This document shows, one piece after another, positions 48,301-60,702 of a stretch of DNA of 64,000 nucleotides. The notes beneath the pieces are model-generated. The model searched no databases and had not been told where the DNA came from. It worked only from the letters and a program-made list of their open reading frames with translations. The stretch lies in NCBI GenBank assembly GCA_932521035.1, contig OW051497.1:6696001-6760000 (forward strand), in the 5' to 3' direction. Both the position numbers and the translations under genes were made by a program. The first letter of the stretch is position 1, and each line of letters starts with the position of its first letter. Source of the DNA: Oscheius dolichura (lineage: Eukaryota > Nematoda > Chromadorea > Rhabditida > Rhabditidae).

Positions 48301-51300
48301 GTACTTTTTTCCATTGAGTTATGATTTCGTTCATATATCAAAATGTTCATTTTTCTCTGCTCTATTTATTGTAATAAATAGTAACAGATAAAAAACATAA
48401 GGAAAGCTGTATAAAATGCAAATTACGAATGCAGTGAGGATTACTGTATCAATTCGCAATGGGGCCTGTGATATGGTCCCTTTAAATGCTACAGTAACTT
48501 GAAAATGGATCAAACATACCAACGGGGCGCTCCTCCGTTTGCGGCTGCTCTTCTTCTACATCTAGAGAAGTACATTCAATTCCGGTCCCTTCAAATCCAG
48601 CTCTACAAACACATTCAGACTGCAAATACTGTCACTAATTGTTTATCAGGCGCTTACTCCTCCTTGACGAGTTGGCATGCATTCAGCGTTCTGGTCACAA
48701 ACATGAGACCCACAAGGCTTTCCTCCTCTCTGTTGTAAATGAGCATTATGTTGGGGAGGTCTTGCTGCTTCTTGAGGGGGTCCACAGTGTTGAACTCCGT
48801 CTCCGACATACCATCCACGGCATTTGCAAACTCCTGTAGGGGTTCCAGGAGTAAAGGCGCATTCCCCATATTGATGGCATTGTTGATGGGAGGTGCATTC
48901 TCCAGGATTAGTCCTGACAGGTTCATAATCATAGTTAGAAGCGGCTTGAGAATGGGAAGAGCTGCCTGGACCTTTTGTTCAAAAATGTTCAAATAAAAGT
49001 TTACTCAAGCAATTGTGGCCATCTCCTGCGAAACCTGGGTTACATTGGCACTGGAAACCGCCAACAGTATTGGTACAGGTGGCATCTTGACTACAGGTAT
49101 GGTCTCCTCTCTCACATTCGTTTAAATCTGAATCAGTTTAAAAAAGGATCAGAAATTGTATTACCTTCGCATTTCCATCCAATATGGGAAGCAGCATCGT
49201 GAACTGCTGAGAATCCTTCGTGGCACTCACACCGGTAACTCTGTTCCCATGGCCGACATCTCATGTGCTGGAGGGTGCATTGATGACGACCAGTTGCACA
49301 AACATCCTAAATGAGGATTAATGTTACTGGAGTTGACTCACGCTTCCTAGTTGTACTGGTTCCACGGCTGGTTGCTGGGTTTGCCCATGTTGTCTCCTTT
49401 CAAAAACAGAGCCCCGAGGAGGTTGGGCAGCTTCGGAAGTGGCGTGCTGACCGTGTACATAATTACGAGAAGCGTATCTGAAGATAACTGTTAATTAAAG
49501 CCGTGTTACCAGATACCTAACAATTCCCTCATTGGCATCGTAAGTGATATGTAGTCTTTTAACCTGGAGTTTGGTGACCTGCTCTTTGTCAAACTGAAAC
49601 AAGCAGCGATTTTCTTCAGCTCTGTGGTGTACCTGTTTATAAGGGCATTCCTTGTAATGGATTTGTTGGTCGACTGTCATTCTCATTGTTCGCTCCTGTC
49701 CGTTTTCCTTGAGAAGAATATCCATTCCAGTGTAAGAGCGAACAATTCCGGCTCCCTCTCTTTTGTATTCTTCTTCGTAATCCGGGAAAACCAACTCAGT
49801 GTCGGGGGAAATGTCAGGCAAGCTACCTGATACGAACACCTGTAAAGATTAGATTAAACGGCACAAAGAGTATCTACGTTTGCTTTAAAGTAGTGGTAAA
49901 TATCCCGGCCAGAGAATTCCTGCTTTATCGTGACGTAGTAGCGGTCGCCAATGTGCAGGGTAGCAGTCCTGTTGAATAAACCTCCAGTTAGTTGGAAGCC
50001 ATTATAAACAGAGCTGCCTTGTACCTGAAAAAAATAAAGTAGCATACTGTTAAGCCAACTTACATCAGCGAAAAGCCATCCCATAACAGAGCCGATAGAT
50101 TGGAGAAGAAGGAAGGGTCCGCCAAGATCTGAAGGGATCTAAATTCTTGAATAGATGGAAAAATTATTGAAAGAAACCTTAGAGACGGCTGTATACGCGT
50201 TGCCGTCAGTAGCAGTAATAAAAGTATGTAAGTCAGTCTTCTCCACTGCCTTTCCATTCAAAGCTCCTTCAAAGAATCCGGAAATTCTCTGGGGGTCTCC
50301 CTTCTTCAAGCATTCCTTTCCATTTCCATAGTATCCTGGCTGGCAAGTGCAGCAGAACCCATTGTCATAGTCTCGGCAAATGCCATTTGTATGACAGGCA
50401 GCTTCTCCCAATTGGTCACAAGAAGTGCCGCTAGCGCTGGGAATCTGTACTGGTTCTTCGCGCTCAACTTCTGGCTCCCTCGGCTCCTCCTCAGAGTCAA
50501 CACGGTTCGCTTCAACTAGAGCTGGTATTTTTGGCCTCTCTTGCTGGCTGGCATCATCTGAGAGCGTAGTTTTGTGTTTTTTTACCAAGTTTGGGGGAAA
50601 CACACCAGCACAAACACAAAGGGAACAACCCCGATCGTCTGTTAAAATATTACATCCTTCGGGACAAGCATTGCGATAGGGGTCAGGAGGACAGTCGGCA
50701 GCTGCAAGACAATACAATGGGTACGACGCAATAAGCATGGATTAGCAGTTAAGCACATGAATAATCGGGTGGGTATTGTTACTCACGTGGAGCCTTTTGT
50801 CCGTCGTAGTCGGCCTCGTATTCGTTGTAATTGTAGTCCTCTCCGTGCTCTTTAGGGTCTTCTATGGAAGGACCAGAAATGCGGAAGGCGAAAGATGTTC
50901 CTTCGTTGTTATTTGAAAGACTTGAGAAGAAGATTTCAAAAAGTAGTAATTATTACCTGGTCAATTGTTTAACATCAGGACCTCCGCTGTTAATATTCGG
51001 CTGGTGGACTCCATGTTTCCCGGAAAACCCACTCTGGGCATAAATACCACTGGAAGAGGCCCAGGGAAGGTTCTGGTACTGAAGAATAGCGTAGGAAGTA
51101 ATTCCATCAGATGCCAGAGCAATCTAAACCAATATCATAGCGATTAAACAGCCGAAGTTACCTGGAATGTGGCTTTCTCATCAGATTCCGCTGGTTCGAG
51201 ACCATCCCAAGTGATAACCACTCCTTCTAAGCACTGGAATTCCGACGAGTCGGCAAACACCTTGTGGATAAAGTCACAGAGCAGTCTCAAAGTGTGCTGA

Positions 51301-51925
51301 TCCGAAGAGGTTGATCGATAATAGACTCTCCCCTTAGCGATAGGTGCATAATAGGCAGCAATTGTGTACCGCTCCATCTTTTGCAACGGTGTGTGTATTT
51401 CTGTAAACATTCCCCAATTTATGAAGTTAAATTTTAAGTGAACCTGGTATTTTTTCACCGAATCCAATGATTCCATCCGAGGATATGTACAGGTCACTTT
51501 GTGTTGTTTCCAGAAAGACTACCGGTATGTCCAGGGTCACTGCTCTCTGCTCGGGAGAATATTCGAGCACCTAAAGTTTTCAACTAGCTCCAGTCGTTGA
51601 TTTTCCCCCGTTCATTTGCTATCTGTCGCTCCTTCTCCCGAGAAAAAAAAATGACCATGCCCTTTTATCAGCCAGATAACAACACTTTTCTTGCACAACA
51701 AACTCCCACGCTCGTTCTCAGCTAGCGTAAAATAAAAAAAGACCGTAACCTTTCAGGAAAATACCCCTTTACGCATCCAGTTTTTTGAGGAGGAACATAG
51801 TGATTTCTTTTTTTCTCAATTAGCGAAGGTGGAAAGCTAACCTGATCTCCAAAAGGTTCGCCATAATCAAACAACTGGGTCTGTCCGGCTGCTAATACGA
51901 CCAGAAGTGGCCATATTATGAGCAT
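45359..51925 (-). CDS. NID: Nidogen (entactin), basement membrane glycoprotein
   Basis: The start is the ATG at 51925-51923, four bases after an acceptor; the stop is 45361-45359. Domain order from the N-terminus: signal peptide ([15 protein letters not shown]) and [15 protein letters not shown] domain ([40 protein letters not shown]-type end); an EGF module near 50.4 kb; the G2F beta-barrel (50.2-49.5 kb, [14 protein letters not shown]); about a dozen EGF or calcium-EGF modules (49.3-46.5 kb, for example [14 protein letters not shown] and [14 protein letters not shown]); an LDL-receptor YWTD propeller (46.4-45.6 kb, RFYWTDW, NVYYADS); and a final EGF ([16 protein letters not shown]). It links laminin to collagen IV and perlecan (family knowledge). 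The roughly 550-base intron at 47.94-48.5 kb is unusually long. The EGF count is approximate. Confidence 0.93.
48170..48395. repeat. Degenerate direct repeat inside a nidogen intron
   Basis: Two stretches about 130 bases apart share a diverged pattern, one with TTATGTTTTAGTTCATATAC and the other with TTATGATTTCGTTCATATAT, each followed by CAAA and a GTTC core. It lies in the long intron of the nidogen gene and is AT-rich and non-coding. Confidence 0.35.
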
Positions 51926-53509
51926 CACGCTGAAATAAAAACATCTGTAGACGGTAAAAATGTAAATAGAGAGGAGAAAAGACGACTGCTTAGCGGACTG
52001 ACCTAGATGATACTGAGTTAGGACAAGAGCGATAAGGGCCCCAGACAACGTCGCCCAAAGGAAATCTCTTATTTCTTTTGGAAAAGATAAAGAGCTGGTT
52101 GGTAGTTTTATGCCGACATCGGCAAATGGCTGCCGTTGTGAAACTTTTTGGAATCCAGCGCAATGGTATTATAAACGATTTCGAAAAGAACGGGACTAAA
52201 TACAATTAATCCCCCCATGGTTGTAGGATGCTTTTGCAACAATAATTCTTGGAGGACCTCGGAAAGAAAAGAGAAAAGAAAGGCGATAATGGTAATATTA
52301 GCCGAGCATCTGGCGAACACCCGCCCTGCGCCGCGCGGGAGCTCTTTCAGACCCTGACCTTTTATTAAACCTTTTTGATGTGCCGCACCATCAGCATAAG
52401 TCTTTAACAACCTGCCATTCTAACGAGCGTCTAAAATTACTACAAGATGGCGCATAGTAAAACGTAGTAGTTAAACTGAAAACGTAGTACAGGATTGCTC
52501 AAAGGCTGACACTTAATGACTCACACACACCAAATCACCCTTTGGCGGGTCCAACCATAAACACCTTGGCAAATGTGCTTGACACTTTGTCACGTACGAA
52601 ACGCTGGCTTAAACTTTTTTAAACTATGTGAAACAAATGAGCAACGCTGTATTCTCAACTCTCTCGCTCTCTCTTTTTAGATCAGAGCCATCGGGACAGG
52701 TTGATTGCCCGTCTTCAGGATGTCGGGGTCATTTTGGAGACAGCTGTTCTCTCCCGCGAACACCTGCCAAGGAAAATGGTACAGATGTTGTTACGCTATC
52801 CACCCTGCTACTTAGCTTTTTTCTCGGGAGAGTATTCGCTCGGAAGTGGTTCGAAACCTTTCATTAATTTTGCGGGGCGAATCCTTCCTTATTTCAATAC
52901 AAAAACCGGTTTAGAGTGACCCCTACGGTGGATACCCATTAAAATGGCGGTCATTAACAACCCCCTCTCGACACCGGAAGTGGGTAAAAGGCGATTTGCT
53001 GGTTTTGCCGGGAGTGGTGGCTAGAAACCTGTAAAACGTATTGTAGTAATGATCGCTCTAAGAGCGATCCTTCTCCGCGGTCTCCCCATTTCCGTAGCGT
53101 ATCAAAATCATTGATTTGATAGCTGATGGATGGATGAACTTTCGTTCGGTCGGGAAAAGAACTGTCAACCAGATTTCTGTGATAATAATTTATTCACATC
53201 TTTGGGTGTACTAGTCACAGAATACACGTATTGGGCAGCATTTTCCTGGTGAGAGTTATGAGGATCTACCAGGAGGATCAGCTAGGGGTACCGATCTATT
53301 GGGAAACATGTACATAGTGTTGGGACGCCTCGGTTCTAGGCTACTACGGGAGAAAGCAAAGATCTGGCCACAAAGCTACTCGTAAGCGATATGTAAAGGA
53401 GATGAGTCTCTTCTGCGAGAAGAGCAACCCGTAGAGTTTACATCTTTCTGAAGAACTTTGCTCTCCTGAAGTCGGAAATCTGAAAATCTCTCATATACTC
53501 TCGTGCTTT
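51926..53509. other. Nidogen upstream region, no supported gene
   Basis: The nearest 150 bases act as nidogen leader sequence. A 100-codon open frame on the minus strand (52410-52108) has no domain match or splice partners. The rest carries no coding signal I can defend. Confidence 0.45.
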
Positions 53510-54226
53510 TCACGGTCCTACCGAGTTGGTGTCCTCGTAATCGGGGGAGCCGACGGCCTTCTTCTCGCAAACAGTCCAGGTCTTCTTCTTGCAGCAAGAT
53601 TGGAACCAGTCACCGTCCTTGTCCATCTTGATGCAACGGCGGGCTCGGTTCATGGCGGGGCGGCTTCTAGTCTTCCACTGCTCGTAGTGACCGAAGGGAG
53701 ACTGGTCAGAGTTAACGTAGACGGCGTTCTTTCCGAAGTAGGCAGCTCCGGTCCAGATCTCCGAGTGTTGGGCAACCTCTGAAAATTACTCTTCAGTCAC
53801 TTTCAAAGAGTCGCACAAGGTCAGCGCTCGGTGGTATGTTTTTCGATTTCAACGAAAACCGTTTTGTGATTACCACTTTAACCCGCTAACACCATCATCC
53901 TATTTAGGTCAAACGGGCTAGCTGGGAAAAGTGCAAGGAAAACTAACCATGGACAAACTGATTTTCCTCAGGACTCTCGATGGAAACGTGGTGGCCTCCT
54001 TGGAAGAGACACTTGAACTCGGCCACGGTCCAGGGGAGGATATCCTTGATCAGTTTGTAGCAGCTGTGTGAGCCGGGAAAGTATTTCCAGTCGGAGTCTC
54101 CACAGGGATTAGCAGAAACAGCTGAAAAGGGACCGATTAGTATTGACAATATAGCGACATGATTATAAAGGGATTTAAAAAGTTACCGCATAGGCTGACT
54201 GCAAGGAGCAGGACAACTGACTGCAT
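53510..54226 (-). CDS. Secreted C-type lectin-like domain protein
   Basis: Three exons: a signal peptide (MQSVVLLLAVSLC), the first half of the domain (ANPCGDSDWKYFPGSHSCYK, TVAEFKCLFQGGHHVSIES), and the second half (EIWTGAAYFGKNAVYVNSDQ, RARRCIKMDKDGDWFQSCC, TWTVCEKKAVG) ending at TGA 53512-53510. Six cysteines fit a long-form C-type lectin fold. The EPN or QPD motif that binds sugar through calcium is absent, so carbohydrate binding by the classic route is unlikely. Codons are strongly GC-ending compared with neighbours, as in highly expressed genes. A TATATAA box on the minus strand at 54290-54284 sits about 60 bases before the ATG. Confidence 0.88.
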
Positions 54227-56774
54227 CTTTAGTTCCTAAGACGAGGGTAGTCCTGGATGTATGCTCTTAACATCTGTACGCCCTTATATACAGAATCCTT
54301 GCAGGCGGAGGCGGGGCAAGACCGTTTCCGGTGCTATCGGAACATTGAAGAAAGATTGTGGTTGAAAAGGAGTGCGTGGACTGCACGTGGTGGGTGGGGG
54401 CGAGCCGATGGAGGAGAATCCCATGAGAGGGAAATGTGACTCAAATGTCAAGGTTGAAGGTGGGAGGTCGTTACCAATTGAAAATTTTTATTGGCGACGG
54501 CATTCTTGAAATTTTGAAGTGTCTGCAACAGTAAAGTGCAACTAGTAGTAAGTAGAGGAAGCTGCGCAGTTCCTGTAACAAACTGGCAACACAAAAAAGT
54601 TGACATGTTTGATTGATCCTTTTAAAAAAATACAGGTGGACAAGCACACTTCGACGCGCAGCTTGCTAACAAAAGCTCCATACCAGATCTGTATTCAGAA
54701 CATACTAACATGACGTAGTTGGAGCACGCATAGTATTCCCCGAGATCTATTATCTAGTAGCTAGTAACACATAAAATGGAGGATTTACTACAAAACCGAG
54801 AGTTATGACTACCAGATACTCTCTTATTTCTCTTTTTTTCTGTACAAACCTCATACTACGAAAGCTGTCAATTTAAAATAAGATTAACTTCTTGTATATA
54901 CTTTTGTCAGGGTTCTCTAGCGAAACGGGGTACCCAAGGCGTTTTCAAGTTTTCAGCACCGTTTATTTGTCCCATTTTAATGAATTTTGTTCCGGCGCCG
55001 ACAGAATACAGTAAGCGATGTATCTCTATGCTCCCTTCCTTCCTCCCAGACTTCCTTATTCCTTTCCAAACCGGATCCTCCCGTTTCCTAGTCTAAACTA
55101 GAACCATGAGATTTTATCGCCTTTTAAAAATGATTCCGTCTGGAAATTTTGCCGGTAAAAGGTAAAAGTTCATTTGTTAAACGTTCCCGGAAGAAAAATT
55201 AAATGTGTAACCATTAAAATGTGTTCGATGGGTTCAGTAAATCTTTCTCGGTCTAAGGGGGCTTTTTCTACTCCTCGACTGGTTCCAGTCTTTTCAGCGA
55301 CACGCGGGGTCTCTAGTTTTTTGCCCGGAAATTCCGAAAAATCGGCCCCTTCATCATAATGTCATATATTTCCTTTCACCATTAGTATTTCCTGTTTTTC
55401 TGTTGTTGCCATTGAATAGTACAGGTGTCAGTTCACAGCACTACCGGCGAACTTGTCAAAATAAAAGGTAAGGACTCCTGGATCCTGATCACTCACTTTC
55501 AAAAGTTATCGATACTTACTGACAGGCTAATTGTTTTTCAACCACCGGACGCTCTTTGTTTTTACTACTGCGCCCATTTGCGAGCCAGATTCTGCAAGTT
55601 CTGCAGCTTGTGATAGTTACAGCCCGTCCAGTTGCATGTGACCGGAACAGGGAGAAACCATCGCTAAATGACTCTTACTCTCAGCTTGTCCAAAAGGTTG
55701 TTTTCCTGCCATTTTCCCTGAGATCTTTACTGTTGCATGTCCTTGGGAAAACTTTTGGCGGAAAGCCATTTGGACCAACAACAAAAATTGATAGCGGTAG
55801 TAATGTGTGAAGAGACCTTGACTCTTTTGCCAAGACCATTACAGGTTCAATTTCAGGTTGTGGATTGTATAGAAAATCGGATAAAAAGACGTCTGGCGGC
55901 TGGGTGGACAGACTCACGTGGGCATGATTCGTCTCTTCCACCTCCCTGAATCCTATCACACATCTATCTGTTGCTAATTTCCGCGAGAAATTGTCCAAAA
56001 CGTTTTAGTGACCTTTGCGCTGGAATATATAAGAAAACAGGAATTCTTTAATTCATTACCGGGTTCAGAGAATTATCGCGCGGCTACATTATAGCGAGTA
56101 GAAACAATTGGCTCCACCGGAGAGGCAAGGGCAATCGACTTTTGGTTATGCTACAGTATAATACCGTATCTTTGAGACTAGTTTTTGCAATAAACCTGAC
56201 TTCTTTCTAACCCGGTATCTAAGCGACCGGTATTTGAACACTTGAACCCATTGATTGTGCCAAGGGTTTAATAACTTCAGCTGGTGATGCCGTTCTTTAT
56301 TCGAGTAGCCATTTGATTTCTGTTCCTCGTCCTTTCCATCAAAACACGGTCCCGGCAGAAAGTACAGCCTCTGCAGGAAGAAGCCCACACTCTTTACGAT
56401 AGTCGGATACTTCTGGAACACGTACGTGAAATAAAGCTTTTCCTGTCTTTTTTCACTGCCCGTAAATGGCCTTCCGCTTGTTTTACGAGAGGGTAACGTG
56501 TATCACGGTGTAACTTCTTCCAAATTACCCTCGCGGACAGCTGACCTCTGGCCTGTTTCCGTGCTGATAGAAAAATCTCCCTTTGACTGATGGAACTGTA
56601 CGGGGATAAAAGTTTTCAGTAAAACCCGTCTCTTGGTTTAAAGAGGCGTAAATCAGCAGATTTGCGCAACCTTTTCCATCCACTTCCGCCGCGGACTTGG
56701 CTTTTTATTTCTGCAGAGACTGTCCATTACTTAGAAAGGCCTAGAAAATGGAAAAAGAAAAAGGAAAATTTATG
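54227..56774. other. Gap with no supported gene
   Basis: Apart from the lectin promoter, about 2.5 kb shows no exon chain. Open frames at 55425-55613 (+), 55556-55810 (+) and 56421-56146 (-) lack recognisable domains. Confidence 0.45.
54284..54290 (-). promoter_or_regulatory. TATA box of the C-type lectin gene
   Basis: TATATAA read on the minus strand, 58-64 bases upstream of the start codon. It would place transcription start roughly 30 bases before the ATG. Confidence 0.6.
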
Positions 56775-58270
56775 TTAGCGGTTCCATTCTCGCTGGATGA
56801 GATCGGTTAAATATTTCAACCTCTCCTGTAGTTCAATGGATAATGAATGAATTGTTGAGTAGCGTCGAAACGCTGCATCTTCTTGTCTTTTAAAGGATAT
56901 ACACTCGTGCAGAGCAAGATCTGATATCTCGCAAATTTCCATCAAAGGACGGATGACATTGTGAAGATCGTTTAACTGAAATATTGGAAATAAGTAGGAC
57001 CGATTCCTTTAACACACCAAATCTTCGAAATATATTGGATCCAGCGCGAAATATTTTAAATTCCTTTGGTGTGCTATCGTAGATCCCAGGACTAATGATA
57101 GGGCAAATTCGTACGGGTCATTTGGACCGACATTGGTGATCGCCTCAGGCTCCAATTGTCTCCAGCCGAAGAAGAAATCGCAGACTGAAGGAGAATGGGA
57201 AAGTAATCGACAGATCTGAATTTCTATGAATAGGAAAAGGGAGAATAGTACCCAGTCAAACACCGGGAGATGCTCGGAATTGTCTTCAACCAATCTTTGG
57301 ACGCAATCCATTGGGTCTCTGGTTGTGACATAGGCATGCTGAATGGATGGATATGAGACGTGAACGAAGGGAACAATTTTTGAGCAACATGATCTAAACA
57401 TCCTGCTGTTTATCATTAAAAAAAGAAAAATACCTTGTTTTGAAAATAACCGTCTTTCCGCGTTCAAAATTAAGGAATACCAGTCTCAACGCAGCCTTTG
57501 TTATTGCATTCATCTTTTCAATAGAAATAATGGTCGAAAGGGTGGCCAAAGCCGTCAGCACCGGGGGTTCTCCCCAAACCTAAATTAGGGTCTTACAAAG
57601 AAAAGAAAGTCACGAACTTCGAGCGATTTTAGGGAGGAATCAGCTGCTTGTAGAAGCTGCGCAGTTTGAGTTCCTCCGCCAGCCGGAAGAGAGTGTAGAA
57701 ATAGGATTTTAGCTAAAGTTGCTAACTTATTATGAACACAACACAATTAATTACATTTTAAGCAAGCTAAACTGCTTGCCTTTTTAACAAATTCGTCCGT
57801 TGAAATTCTAGCAACCTTTTCACCTTGTGAAAAGAGCCACTGCACCATCTTCGGTGCATGTAAGATATGTCCGACTTCTTCCTCTGGCGACTGCACAAAA
57901 TACACGTAACGGTCTGATATGTGGTAGATATGCCACCTACAAGAAGTTGTGCCATATACGGAAACCCCCACCTGATGCCGCAAATTTCATCAAAAGATGT
58001 GAAAGACTCGTTGAAAAGCATAAAATCTGTTTCTCGTGGAATGTCATTTTTATCTAGCCGAAATCTGAGGAAGAGGGATTATTCGGCAAATGTCGGGGGC
58101 CACCTCGTCAAAATAGTAAAAACTTCTACAGGAGTATTCTCACTTTGTTGTAGCCTTTTAATAAGGGCAACTAGATCCGATTCTACATAAATAATAACAC
58201 GAACTAGGCGGTACACTGTGTAGAGTACAAAATATAGGACAATTTTAATAATGGGGTCGAGACGTTGCAT
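56775..58270 (-). CDS. Helical-repeat protein, possibly Integrator subunit 5-like
   Basis: A minus-strand exon chain runs from an ATG at 58270, about 13 bases after an acceptor, to TAA 56777-56775. Readable blocks: KIVLYFVLYT, ESDLVALIKRLQQSENTP, WHIYHISDRYVYFVQSPEEE, APKMVQWLFSQGEKVARIS, LLQAADSSLKSLEVWGEPP, DPMDCVQRLVEDNSEHLPVF, GPNDPYEFALSLVLGSTIAH and a helical end ISLERLKYLT-type closing with REWNR. The Cys-Val-x2-Leu-Val...His-x-Pro-x-Phe-Asp-Trp block resembles the N-terminal half of INTS5, part of the RNA polymerase II-associated Integrator complex. At about 400 residues it is much shorter than INTS5 (about 1000), so the name is tentative; it could be another armadillo-like protein. 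Exon edges near 57.5-57.7 kb and 58.1 kb are uncertain. Confidence 0.5.
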
Positions 58271-59259
58271 TGTTTGGGGCCCTGAAACGCGGAAGACGAT
58301 TATTAAGTATTGAAATAATGATGAAGGACGACTGAAAACGGGCTATTAATTGCAATTAGCGTGTGGGCAGAGGCTGAAATGTCCCACGAGGAATAGGAAG
58401 CTAAGTAGAGCGCCCTCGACGCAGCTTGAGTGTTGATTTGCCTCTTGGAGAACATTGCCCACCCTATTGGCAAGACCTAATTGTGCATTTCTTTGCGAGA
58501 AAGAGAGCTGAAGCGGGGAAGGTGTAATTTAAGAGAGACAGTTGAAGTGACAGCTATGAAATTGGTAGCAGAGGGGCCTACTTAGCACCCCGGGCCGATT
58601 GAGCTTTGATTATGCTAATATTGGAAGAGGTGGCCACTGGGTGAGCAGACGCCCGGCTCAGAGACAAAAGACTACGAAACTGATTAAGTTTCCATGAGAA
58701 AAGCAGGGAAGAGCTCAACCCAGATCCAAGTGGTGCTCACCAGAACAAACAAAGGGCATTGATCGCAGCAGTGCAGATTTCCAGCGACCGGCTAAACATT
58801 CCTGACCGCTTGAACTCTACGCAACATCCTTTGTCTGTTAGCCGGCTTAATAACTAATTGCTCTGCTCTTTAAAAAAGAGGCACACACCCTTTCCCTCAC
58901 TAGATACAAGTAAGCGAACCCACTGGTAGTGAGACAATAGAAAACTGGAGCAGAAGACATTGTGGGAAATATGAGAGGCCCGTTATGTTTTACGACAAAC
59001 CTCTAGTTTACAATTTTTCCCAGATGTCCGAGGCAGTTGACATGTGTAGAAAGAAATAAATTGAAACGAGAGGAGCACCTAAGTGTGTGGCTTGAGCAGC
59101 CCACTGGATATGTGATTAGAGAATGTGGAGAGAGTGAGGCTTGAAGCGATAAATTGAATTTGCAACCTTTGGGGAATGCGCGGTGGGGGGTGGCATGCTT
59201 TATGGTTTCTTTGGGAAGAGAACAAGAAACACAGAACAAAGGATGTAAAGATTTACTAG
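58271..59259. other. Intergenic, no gene seen
   Basis: About 1 kb between two minus-strand genes, so it should hold the upstream region of the helical-repeat gene and the 3' flank of the membrane-protein gene. No open frame with splice support. Confidence 0.5.
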
Positions 59260-60702
59260 TCAGTAGTATAAGTCGGCTATCGTTGTTGTGAAGGCAGTGC
59301 GCATTGAGAATGAGAAGAGAAGTAAAGAGAACGGCAGGAGGAAGCAGTACACCGCCATCTTTATGAATCCATCTAATTGAGAATTAATCCAAGAAGATAC
59401 CTGGATCACAGCAATCTCTCGGTTTGTTTCCTCTTCCAACCAGTCTATATAAGGTTGGGAAAAGTGAACAACCCTATAACAGTAAGCCTCCGACTTCGGA
59501 AACCAGTGGCAGTGGCGAGTAATCGTCTCCGGCGTCTCTCCTCTAAACATAAATATATCCTCTTTCTTATTATCTTCACCGGTGAGCCCAACAGAAAATT
59601 CCAAATATTGTAGAAGCAAACAGAAGAAGCGAAACACCAGCACCGATAATGTTTAAAGAACGAGCGAGCGATCCGTGACATTTTGTTCTCCAGGAAACTG
59701 AGCCTAAAATATGTCTATGAGCTACACTTCCGCCGGGGTGCCTTGCAAAATGGCGAAAAGGCCGACAGCTAGCGGGAGACCAGAAAAGAAAAAGGTACAG
59801 CAAAAGCGAATATGGAAGATACCAGTCAGTGTGATGAGAATTCCCATGACTATTTCATAGTGAAAAGAGTAGAGACGCATTCTGAAGACGATTTTTCAGA
59901 AAAGAAATAAAGTGCTCACTTTGTTTCAATAGCACTAAAGAATGAAAGAGCAACGGTTGAGAAGAAGTGGATCGTAGCCAGTATCGTCAACGAGCCAGAT
60001 ACATAGAAGCGGATTGAATCTCTTTCCTAAATATTTAACGTATTCTCTCGTCTTGTATTTAACAGGTCCCCTTTTTGTATTTAACCGCTGCCTTATGATT
60101 TTCCCGTTTTAATCAAATAACGGCTCTTGGAGCAGTATGGTACGAAAACAAATATAAAGGCTTACTTTGGGCTCCCAGCCCAGTTTCGCAAGAACCGAGT
60201 ATTGGAAGTGCCCGAGAAAGTCGAAGCATCCTCCAACTAACCACACCGTGCGATACTTCAGTCCATAGCAAACCCCGTCGTCCTTTTCTTCTCCTCTATC
60301 TGTAAACTGCTAGTACCAAACGATGAGCTGATCTTTCTTACCTTCAAACAATCCTAGGCAATAGGTCTCTACAACGGAAGATAAAACAAACCAAAAGCAT
60401 ATCACAGAGCTAAAAACTTGTAGATAGAAGTCGCACCTGAAATAAGGTCATTAAAAAGTTGCGCTCGCTTACTTGTTCGGATAACGAAGAAAAATAGCAT
60501 GAAAAGCTGCTAACAAGCCTAGGATCCCATTGAGGATAGGTAAGAGGAAAAAGTAAAAGGGAAGGCAAAACGTCAAGTGGACAACTCCTAACGCGAATTC
60601 ACACTAAACTTCATTATTTTTATCAGACGATATGGAAATAATTACAAAGGCGACTATTGCCAGAAGGGGATAAAGACTGTACTGCGGGCCTGTGGAGGTC
60701 AT
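59260..60702 (-). CDS. Unrecognised multi-pass membrane protein
   Basis: Exons join in frame from the ATG at 60702-60700 to TGA 59262-59260 using 36-45-base and some longer introns. Hydrophobic segments: YPLLAIVAFCEFALGVVHLT, LPFYFFLLPILNGILGLLAA, VFSSVICFWFVLSSVVETYC, SLTILATIHFFSTVALSFF, YEIVMGILITLTGSVS, LNIIGAGVSLLLFASTIFGI and MAVYCFLLPFSLLLFSF. Cys-containing loops include DDGVCYGLKYR and RHCHWFPKSEAYCYR. That suggests seven or eight helices, perhaps two related four-helix halves. The short C-terminal tail ends TIADLYY. I do not recognise the family; tetraspan-type proteins are possible. An acceptor lies about 15 bases before the start codon. Confidence 0.6.

Noticed and set aside
52108-52410. 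100-codon minus-strand frame upstream of nidogen
   Set aside because: No homology and no good splice connection to the nidogen start, which already has its own acceptor and signal peptide.
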